11,024 nt of DNA from Chloroflexota bacterium (GTDB lineage Bacteria > Chloroflexota > Anaerolineae > Anaerolineales > DRKV01). Below are positions 6,001-11,024 of this stretch, one piece after another (the first letter of the stretch is position 1; the number at the start of each line of letters is the position of its first letter). A program made the translations under genes and the position numbers. Under the pieces are notes generated by a model that was not told the DNA's origin, ran no database searches, and saw only the letters and a list, made by a program, of their open reading frames with translations. The stretch covers positions 1-11,024 of the forward strand of contig DRKV01000310.1 of assembly GCA_011051635.1 (NCBI GenBank), read 5' to 3'.

Positions 6001-7543
6001 CCACACGCTTGCCCAGCAGGTTGCGGCGGAAGCGGCCTTTCTTCCCTTTGAGCATATCGCTCAGGGACTTGAGTTCGCGGCGTCCCCGGCGGGAGAGCGC
6101 CTTACCGCGCTGCGAGTTGTCAATCAGCGAGTCGACCGCCTCCTGCAACATGCGCTTCTCGTTGCGCACAATCACGTCCGGCGCGCCGAGTTCCATCAGG
6201 CGCTTGAGGCGGTTGTTGCGATTGATGACCCGGCGGTAGAGGTCGTTCAGGTCGGAGGTGGCAAAGCGCCCGCCGTCCAGTTGCACCATGGGGCGCAAAT
6301 CGGGAGGGATGACGGGCAGGACGGTCAGAATCATCCATTCGGGGCGGTTGCCGGAACGGCGGAAGGCCTCCACCACCTTGAGGCGCTTGGTGGCACGCTT
6401 GCGCTTCTGCTTGCTGCGGGTGGTGCGAATCTCGTTCCACAGTTCCTCGGAGAGTTTATCCAGGTCGAGGCGCTTGAGGATGTCGTAGAAAGCCTCCGCC
6501 CCCATGTCGGCGCGGAAGACCTGTCCCCAGCGCGAGCGCAGTTCGCGGTAGCGCGCTTCGCCCAGGAAAGTCAGCGGGCGCAGGTCCATGAGTTCGTCCC
6601 GCAGACGGACGAATTCACTGCGGGCGTGGCTCATCTGCTCCTCTTGCACGGAGAGAGCCTCCTGGGTTTTCTCTTCCTGCTGGGCACGCAGGGTCTCAAT
6701 TTCTTCCTGAATTTGGGCGAGTTCACCCTGGCGCTGCTGGCGCAATTCTTGCTCCAGCGATTCCAGGTTCTGCTTGACGACTTCCTGAATGCGGCCCAGA
6801 TGTTGAGCGCCGATGGTGTCACCGGCTCCCACTATGGCGATATCGGTACCGGGGAACACAATCTCCGAGCGGGTGGTTTCCCCCATGCGTTCCTGGAGGG
6901 TGGTTTCCAGGCGTTGGCCGGCCTGCATCACCGGCTGGATTTGTTCGGCCAGCATTTCGTCGTAATGCTCTTCCAGGACGGCGCGGCGTTCTTGCAGTTC
7001 GGCAATCCGCTGTTCCACGGAGGCGCGCATCTCGGCAATGCGGGCGTTCTGGCGGGTGGTCTGTTCACGCTCCAGTTGGGCGGCCTTTTCTTCCAGCCGC
7101 TTGAGGGCTTTCTGACGCGCTTCCTCGTCCACGTAGGTAATCACGTATTGCGCGAAGTACAGGACGCGGTCCAGTTCCCGACGGGAGATGTCCAACAACA
7201 AACCCAGGTATGAGGGGATGCGGCGGGAGTACCATACGTGGGCTACCGGGGCAGACAAACTGATGTGTCCCATGCGTTCGCGGCGCACGGAGGAGCGGGT
7301 CACTTCGACGCCGCATTTGTCGCAGACGATGCCTTTGTAGCGAATGTTCTTGTACTTTCCGCAATAGCACTGGTAATCGTGGGTGGGGCCAAAGATGGCC
7401 TCGCAAAACAGGCCGTCTTTTTCGGGGCGCAAACGCCGATAGTTGATAGTCTCCGGCTTGAGCACCTCCCCGTAAGACCAACTCAAAATCACTTCGGGAG
7501 ATGCCAGACGAATGCGCAGTGCGGCCAATTCTTTTGTTTCCAC
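3023..7543 (-). CDS. rpoC: DNA-directed RNA polymerase subunit beta'
   Basis: This is the catalytic clamp/pincer subunit of RNA polymerase, 1,506 residues. The N-terminal zinc ribbon uses Cys59, 61, 74 and 77. The active centre NADFDGD (625-631) supplies the three Mg-binding aspartates 627, 629 and 631. The second zinc site is Cys967, 1039, 1046 and 1049. The bridge helix (about 918-955) and trigger helix QLTLRTFH (1080-1087) are intact, and there is no large insert inside the trigger loop as in E. coli. Three additions stand out: a coiled-coil-rich insert in the clamp head (about 139-345), two tandem barrel-sandwich modules (about 1121-1236), and an acidic tail after LIPAGTG (1379-1385). The GTG start is set by AGGAGG at 7556-7551. 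Promoters and a leader hairpin lie upstream and a strong terminator downstream. rpoB is not the preceding gene. Identity is certain. Confidence 0.99.
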   Translation of the reverse strand: METKELAALRIRLASPEVILSWSYGEVLKPETINYRRLRPEKDGLFCEAIFGPTHDYQCYCGKYKNIRYKGIVCDKCGVEVTRSSVRRERMGHISLSAPVAHVWYSRRIPSYLGLLLDISRRELDRVLYFAQYVITYVDEEARQKALKRLEEKAAQLEREQTTRQNARIAEMRASVEQRIAELQERRAVLEEHYDEMLAEQIQPVMQAGQRLETTLQERMGETTRSEIVFPGTDIAIVGAGDTIGAQHLGRIQEVVKQNLESLEQELRQQRQGELAQIQEEIETLRAQQEEKTQEALSVQEEQMSHARSEFVRLRDELMDLRPLTFLGEARYRELRSRWGQVFRADMGAEAFYDILKRLDLDKLSEELWNEIRTTRSKQKRKRATKRLKVVEAFRRSGNRPEWMILTVLPVIPPDLRPMVQLDGGRFATSDLNDLYRRVINRNNRLKRLMELGAPDVIVRNEKRMLQEAVDSLIDNSQRGKALSRRGRRELKSLSDMLKGKKGRFRRNLLGKRVDYSGRSVIVVGPKLKIHQCGLPKNMALELYRPFVISRLVHNGYANNIKGAKRLIERNRPEVWEVLEEVIKERPVLLNRAPTLHRLGIQAFEPIIIEGSAIQLHPLVTTAFNADFDGDQMAVHVPLSRKAVMEARELMLASRNLLKPADGEPIISPSKDMVLGIYYLTASDEHKHPGAGRYFDDFNDVIMAYELGQVEVRTPIRLYTTTWYDENGTRLETPESRWLDTTVGRVLFNNILPPDVRFINWKLDKGGVKDLVAEVYEVCGEETTTKTADDIKDIGFAYATRSGYSIAVSDVTVPENKEEIVAEALEEAERVERDFRRGLLTEQEQNEHLIEIWQRTTTKVAEAVRASMDPSGNLATMASSGATKGGFGPISQLAGMRGLMADPSGRIIPLPIRSNFREGLTALEYFISTHGARKGLADTALRTADAGYLTRRLVDVAQDVIINEEDCGTQDGIWIRASDDVAGQSMSARLFSRVTADRVIDPETGEILCERNTFITKDVARQIAKAGVQEVRVRSPLTCELQHGVCAMCYGIDLGRGKKVELGSTVGIVAAQSIGEPGTQLTLRTFHSGGVAAGGDITTGLPRVEELFEARKTPKGEAVVTEISGVVHIEQSDRYSDLRVVRIEHSEMVSDAYEIPAGAECLVKDGDEVEAGDYLIETEDDFIAAQNDGRVRIEDGQVIVSYEHRDEAEYEIPSSARLVVQSGDHVEAGQPLTEGSLNPHRILRIQGREKCQMYLLSEIQKVYRSQGQNINDKHFEVIIRKMMSKVQITRPGDATDYLPGDLVDRLEILRVNQKLLAEGKQPAKFVEVLLGITKASLNTESFLSAASFQHTIKVLAGAAIAGAEDPLYGLKENVIIGKLIPAGTGFEPGRFRRKDEPSVFEEAESNLARGTSAQVGLPEVPPDALDGEVTDGDLELLEDLESLEEELEEDLEELEDELEELEAVGEDEEALEEDAEALPAEEEEEGDLSLEALEEKEDDLPDEDLS

Positions 7544-7550
7544 GCGAAAG

Positions 7551-7556
7551 CCTCCT
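7551..7556 (-). promoter_or_regulatory. Strong ribosome binding site fixing the GTG start of rpoC
   Basis: A perfect AGGAGG (7556-7551 on the minus strand) stands 7 nt before GTG at 7543-7541. The protein from this GTG begins METKELAALRIRLASPEVI, which matches the usual beta' N-terminus. An upstream alternative in another frame can be dismissed. Confidence 0.9.
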
Positions 7557-7580
7557 GGAGGGAAGAATATCCAAAGGAAT

Positions 7581-7624
7581 AGACAAACAAAAGCAAGCGC
7601 GTGAGAGCCTTTGCTCTCAGCGCT
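7581..7624 (-). terminator. Terminator-like hairpin in the rpoC leader (possible attenuator, or terminator of the upstream kinase gene)
   Basis: On the minus strand AGCGC-TGAGAGC (7624-7613) pairs with GCTCTCA-GCGCT (7608-7596), leaving a 4-nt loop and one bulged C at 7601. This gives 12 bp followed by TGCTTTTGTTTGTCT. It lies downstream of both candidate rpoC promoters and about 50 nt before the rpoC start, so it would act on rpoC transcripts themselves. It is also 99 nt past the kinase stop and could end that transcript. A weak competing hairpin CGCT/AGCG (7634-7631 with 7624-7621) overlaps its 5' arm. Confidence 0.6.
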
Positions 7625-7646
7625 CGCTGTAGCGTTCCACCATTGC

Positions 7647-7655
7647 AGTATAGCA
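7647..7655 (-). promoter_or_regulatory. Possible second rpoC promoter (extended -10)
   Basis: On the minus strand TGC-TATACT (7655-7647) is an extended -10 element with 5/6 match in the hexamer. No good -35 box lies 17 bp upstream, which extended -10 promoters can do without. Transcription would start near 7640, still upstream of the leader hairpin. Confidence 0.4.
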
Positions 7656-7672
7656 GATTTGCATGCGGGGTG

Positions 7673-7701
7673 ATTATATCAGCAGGGCAGGGAAATGGCA
7701 A
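7673..7701 (-). promoter_or_regulatory. Main sigma70-type promoter of rpoC
   Basis: On the minus strand a -35 box TTGCCA (7701-7696, 5/6) and a perfect -10 box TATAAT (7678-7673) are 17 bp apart. A second TTGCCA copy lies immediately upstream (7707-7702). Transcription would begin near 7666, giving a leader of about 123 nt. The promoter starts 22 bp after the kinase stop codon, so rpoC has its own start of transcription. Confidence 0.8.
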
Positions 7702-7708
7702 TGGCAAG

Positions 7709-7726
7709 TTGAGAATCGCATCTCAA
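7709..7726 (-). other. Small inverted repeat across the kinase stop codon
   Basis: TTGAGA (7709-7714) and TCTCAA (7721-7726) form a 6-bp stem with a 6-nt loop. The arm at 7721-7726 contains the kinase TGA stop (7725-7723). No U-run follows on the minus strand, so it is not a convincing terminator. It could protect the mRNA 3' end or be chance. Confidence 0.3.
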
Positions 7727-10700
7727 GAATCTGCAAAAGGCCGGGCTGTCTCATCCTGTTTGAGAGGCACCAGGAGGTAGAACGTGCTGCCTTCTCCCAA
7801 CTGGCTTTTGACCCAAACGCGCCCCCCGTGCCGCTCGGCGATGGACTTGACAATCGCCAGCCCCAGCCCCGTACCGCGCTCCTGGATGTGCCCGCGTCGC
7901 GCCACACGGTAGAAGCGCTCAAACAGGCGCGCCTGGTCCACAGGGGCAATCCCAATCCCGTTGTCACTGACGGTAAACAGCAGACTCTCCGGCTGGAGGG
8001 AGACCTGCACTTCCACCCATCCCCCCGGCTGGGTGTACTTGATGGCGTTCTCGACCAGGTTGTGAAGGGCCTGCTGCAAAAGGGCACGGTCGGCCTCAAT
8101 GATGGGCAGCGGCTCTTTCGGGAGTTGCACACGCAGGTCTATCTGCTTGTGTTCGGCGCGCAGTTGCAGGCCCTCAATCACGTTGTCCACGATTTCCTGA
8201 GCGGGCACTTTTTCAATCATCAACCCCACCCCGGCCTCGATGCGCCCCAGGTCCAGCAGGTTATTGACCAGGCGGGACATACTCTCAATGCCTTTGGAAA
8301 TCTTGCGGATGTAGGCTATTTGCTGTTCGTTGAGGTTGCCGACCATCTCCAGCATAGTGGTGTAGCCGCGCATCAGGGTCAAGGGAGAGCGCAAGTCGTG
8401 GCTGACGGTGGAGACGAATTCGGTTTTGAGGGCATCCAGTTCCTTGAAGTGGGTGACATCCCGCAACACACAGACACGCCCCAGGAGAGCCTCATCCATC
8501 CGGATAGGAGAGGCAATCGCCAGGTAAACGCGACCATCCGGCAGAGCAGCCTCCGCCGATTGCTTCTCCAGGGCGGAGGAACGCAGCAAGGAAACCAGTT
8601 CCGGTTGATGCAAAACCCGCTCGATGGGTACACCGGAAAGGCTGTCATCTGCCAAATCGAGCACTCTCCGCGCCACCGGGTTGACCAACAAGAGGCGGTT
8701 CTTGTGGTCGGTGACCAGCACGGGGTCAGGAGTGGAATCCAGGATGGCGGCCAAACGCTGTCGCTCCACTTCGGAGTGCCGGAAGAGACGGGCATTGGAA
8801 GCCGCCAGAGACGCCTGTCCTGCCAGGGTCTCGAAGAAGCGTTTCTCATCCTGCGAGAAGACGTGCGGCTCATCGTGGGCTACCCACATCACGCCGTAAT
8901 AGGTACTCTCGTAGTACAGGGCAAAGGCCAGCAGCGAACCGGGGATACGCGCATCCGGCGGAAAACGAAGCAGCGTCAGCCGCCCCGGATTAGTCAGAGA
9001 AATGGTCTTTTGGCGGCGGGTCAGTTCCAGGATTTGCAAGTCCAGATAAGCATAGGTATCGCTGGATTCGCCCACGCCAAAGGCGTTGGGTATCACCGAT
9101 ATTTCCCGGTCAAAGCCCGGCAGCAGAGAGGAAAGCAGCACGATGCGCGCCGCGCTGGCCCCGTCTTCAATGGCGGCGTTCAGGACGGGCAGCATGGCCT
9201 CCTCTATTTCCAGGGTAGAGGCCACCCCCTGGCTGACCAGCAGCAGGCGGTTGAGTTCGTCCAGGCGGGCTTTCAAACTTTGACGCATCTCCTCAAAAGA
9301 CTGCCGCAACTGCCCGACTTCATCCACGCCGCCGGCCTGCAAAGGGCGCTCCAGATTGCCAGAGGCGATGTACTCGGCCTCCTCCCCCAATGTCCGCAGG
9401 GAACTGGTGACCAGGCGCAGCATGACCCGCAAAATCAAGGCCATCACGACGGCAAACAGGAACATCATGGCCGCCAACGGCCCAGCCGTCTGGAGGGCCA
9501 GTTCCTGGCTGAGACGCAAAGGCACCCACACTACCACTTTCCAGGGACGGCCCTCTGCCGTGCCTGTCATCAGCAGCCGCCGGGTACCGTCCGGAGCGAT
9601 GACCTCCCCAAAATCCGGGGAGAGCGGCTGCTCGTAAACGCTCATGGCCAAGGAAGGGATGGTCGAGTACAGGACGTCATTGTTCTCGTCCAGCAAGTAG
9701 GCGCCCCCGCCCAGCGCCCGAATATCCTCAAAGGCGCTCAGCACCGGCTCCATGAGGGGGTTGACCGAGAGAACGGTGCGGCCAATCAAAGCCCCGCGGG
9801 GCTCGTCGCCCTCTTCCGCTTGCAAAGCGGCCACGAACACTACTTCAGCGCTATCCTCATCGCCGGCCCCCGCCACAGGGTACGACTGAATTGCCACCCC
9901 TTGCAGCGCCAATTCCACGGCCATGCTCTCCTCAAGCGGAGCGGTACTCAAATCATAACCAGCATCGGGGAAAGCGGCAATCGTCGCCCCGTCCCAATTG
10001 ACCAATGCCAATTCCGTAAAGAACGGGATGCTGTGCATGTCAGTCTCCAGCACCTGCCGGATGTCGGCCCCGGTATCGTTCCACAGGCGCTCATCCTGCG
10101 CCCACTCCAAAAGCAGTGACTGACCGGTCTCCAGGAAAAACGGCACGCGCCTGGTGGCAATCTCGACCACGCCCCCCATGCGTTCCCGCAAGGAACGGCG
10201 GGCTGAACGTTCGGCAAACATCCAATTGCCGGCAATGACCAGCCCCACCAGGGCGACCAGAATGACCGTCATGGTGTAGAAGAAGCGTAAACCCAGGCTG
10301 CGCTCCGCGGGGGATGGCTCCCAAGGGGGGCGCGCTCCCCAGCCTGGCAACTTGCCAATCGTCCAGGCCTCGGCCACTATCCCGCCTATCAACAGCATCC
10401 CGGCCATGGCAGCCCAGGCCGAGGGCAAGTTCGACAGGGCGTAGTTCAGGTTAGTGGCGAGGTCTGCGTTGGGCAGCACTACCGTATCTACGATGAAAAC
10501 TATGGGATAGAGGGCAGAAAAGAGCAGCGCGCTCCCCAATGGGTGGCGCACGAAGCGGTAGAAGGGCGTGCGATACCTTTGCCGCAGGAAGCCCCCCAAA
10601 AGCGCCCCGGCCACTGCGAGTTCCAGAGGGAAGAAAATGGAATGCCGGTTCCACAGGCCAATGATAAGTCCGGAGAGAAAGGCCAGCACCGCCGACCAGA

Positions 10701-11024
10701 GCGTCCCGTACATGCCCGCTGCCCAGAACCAGGGAACCGCGGCAAACAGGAGCAAAACCGCCCCATTGGGGTCTACCGGCCTTTCGGGGAAGGCCAACGC
10801 CTCCCAGGAAGGCAACTGCCACCCCAAAAGGAAACTGGCCACCACGGCGGCTGCTACCGCTCCCAAATACCCCAACCACTTCTGCGGACGCTTCTGCCAG
10901 AGCCGGTCATTCCACAAGATGTACAACAACGCGCCTACCCACACAAGAAAGAGCAGCCATCCCATCCACGTGGAGGGCCACTCAAAGTAGGGCGCATCGT
11001 TGAACAAAGGAAAAAGGAAGTTCA
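7723..11024 (-). CDS. Membrane-bound multi-sensor histidine kinase (multi-TM, extracytoplasmic sensor, HAMP, GAF, PAS, HisKA, HATPase_c), 5' end at window edge
   Basis: This is a two-component sensor kinase that autophosphorylates a histidine and passes the phosphate to a response regulator. Residues here are numbered from a TTG at 11007. There are about eight hydrophobic segments before residue 262 (near 14-32, 45-64, 81-98, 100-118, 124-142, 157-178, 196-215, 239-261). An extracytoplasmic sensor region, probably double-Cache-like, spans 263-505, followed by a TM (507-529), HAMP (530-583), GAF (about 590-742) and PAS (about 748-850). HisKA has SHDLRSPL with phospho-acceptor His870. The ATPase has the N box around Asn987, DNGIGI (1015-1020) and GTGLGL (1045-1050). 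The TTG has no Shine-Dalgarno. The frame stays open to the edge and would give M-NFLFPLFND if the next base completes an ATG at 11025-11023, which is the likelier start. No response regulator is adjacent, and the signal is unknown. Confidence 0.93.
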   Translation of the reverse strand, partial: NFLFPLFNDAPYFEWPSTWMGWLLFLVWVGALLYILWNDRLWQKRPQKWLGYLGAVAAAVVASFLLGWQLPSWEALAFPERPVDPNGAVLLLFAAVPWFWAAGMYGTLWSAVLAFLSGLIIGLWNRHSIFFPLELAVAGALLGGFLRQRYRTPFYRFVRHPLGSALLFSALYPIVFIVDTVVLPNADLATNLNYALSNLPSAWAAMAGMLLIGGIVAEAWTIGKLPGWGARPPWEPSPAERSLGLRFFYTMTVILVALVGLVIAGNWMFAERSARRSLRERMGGVVEIATRRVPFFLETGQSLLLEWAQDERLWNDTGADIRQVLETDMHSIPFFTELALVNWDGATIAAFPDAGYDLSTAPLEESMAVELALQGVAIQSYPVAGAGDEDSAEVVFVAALQAEEGDEPRGALIGRTVLSVNPLMEPVLSAFEDIRALGGGAYLLDENNDVLYSTIPSLAMSVYEQPLSPDFGEVIAPDGTRRLLMTGTAEGRPWKVVVWVPLRLSQELALQTAGPLAAMMFLFAVVMALILRVMLRLVTSSLRTLGEEAEYIASGNLERPLQAGGVDEVGQLRQSFEEMRQSLKARLDELNRLLLVSQGVASTLEIEEAMLPVLNAAIEDGASAARIVLLSSLLPGFDREISVIPNAFGVGESSDTYAYLDLQILELTRRQKTISLTNPGRLTLLRFPPDARIPGSLLAFALYYESTYYGVMWVAHDEPHVFSQDEKRFFETLAGQASLAASNARLFRHSEVERQRLAAILDSTPDPVLVTDHKNRLLLVNPVARRVLDLADDSLSGVPIERVLHQPELVSLLRSSALEKQSAEAALPDGRVYLAIASPIRMDEALLGRVCVLRDVTHFKELDALKTEFVSTVSHDLRSPLTLMRGYTTMLEMVGNLNEQQIAYIRKISKGIESMSRLVNNLLDLGRIEAGVGLMIEKVPAQEIVDNVIEGLQLRAEHKQIDLRVQLPKEPLPIIEADRALLQQALHNLVENAIKYTQPGGWVEVQVSLQPESLLFTVSDNGIGIAPVDQARLFERFYRVARRGHIQERGTGLGLAIVKSIAERHGGRVWVKSQLGEGSTFYLLVPLKQDETARPFADS

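Noticed and set aside
3494..7213. 1,239-codon open frame on the plus strand opposite rpoC
   Set aside because: Same artefact: in codon register with rpoC, low-complexity-like translation, no start signals of note.
7596..7650. T-box-like string GGTGGAACGC before the terminator hairpin in the rpoC leader
   Set aside because: It resembles part of the T-box consensus, but only about 25 nt separate it from the promoter, leaving no room for Stem I and a specifier loop. rpoC is also not a T-box regulated gene class.
7663..10119. 818-codon open frame on the plus strand opposite the kinase gene
   Set aside because: Same register artefact. It also begins inside the rpoC promoter region.
1..11024. CRISPR arrays, insertion sequences, tRNA/rRNA genes, prophage or toxin-antitoxin genes
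   Set aside because: No regularly spaced palindromic repeats with unique spacers, no transposase or integrase motifs, and no cloverleaf or rRNA-like stretch were seen. The spacers are too short to hide such genes.

Overview
The window reads as chromosomal DNA of a moderately GC-rich, free-living bacterium, most likely a member of the Chloroflexota (Anaerolineae-like). This is inferred from the sequence style and was not tested against a database. The supporting traits are a beta' subunit with a long clamp-head coiled-coil insert and no E. coli-type trigger-loop insert, a large multi-sensor histidine kinase of the 'SHDLRSPL' type, near-absence of TTA/CTA/TCA codons, and short AT/GC-skewed tandem repeats between genes. 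All recognisable genes lie on the minus strand, so the biological reading order runs from position 11024 down to 1.

In that order the window holds: (1) 11024-7723, a membrane-bound hybrid-sensor-type histidine kinase of about 1,095-1,100 residues with many N-terminal membrane segments, an extracytoplasmic sensor, HAMP, GAF, PAS and a HisKA/HATPase core, with no response regulator beside it; (2) 7722-7544, a 179-bp spacer with a near-consensus promoter, a second extended -10 and a terminator-like hairpin in the leader of the next gene; (3) 7543-3023, rpoC, RNA polymerase beta', with a GTG start under a perfect AGGAGG; (4) 3022-2686, a 337-bp spacer with the rpoC terminator, a possible structured element, a short degenerate repeat and the gyrA promoter; (5) 2685-241, a type IIA topoisomerase A subunit (GyrA/ParC family); (6) 240-49, a low-complexity spacer made almost wholly of 7-8-bp periodic repeats with an abrupt flip of G/C strand skew; (7) 48-1, the hydrophobic N-terminus of a further gene leaving the window.

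rpoC and the topoisomerase gene are core information-processing genes. Each has its own promoter, and a strong intrinsic terminator separates them, so they look like neighbours and not an operon. The kinase probably forms its own unit as well. rpoB is not directly upstream of rpoC, which is unlike the common rpoBC arrangement.

I see no mobile element, CRISPR array, tRNA/rRNA or defence system. The genes themselves are largely ordinary. The points most worth a second look are the possible attenuator in the rpoC leader, the extra domains and acidic tail of beta', the unusual residue in the topoisomerase quinolone region, the kinase's N-terminal membrane module, and the skewed repeat spacer at 49-253.
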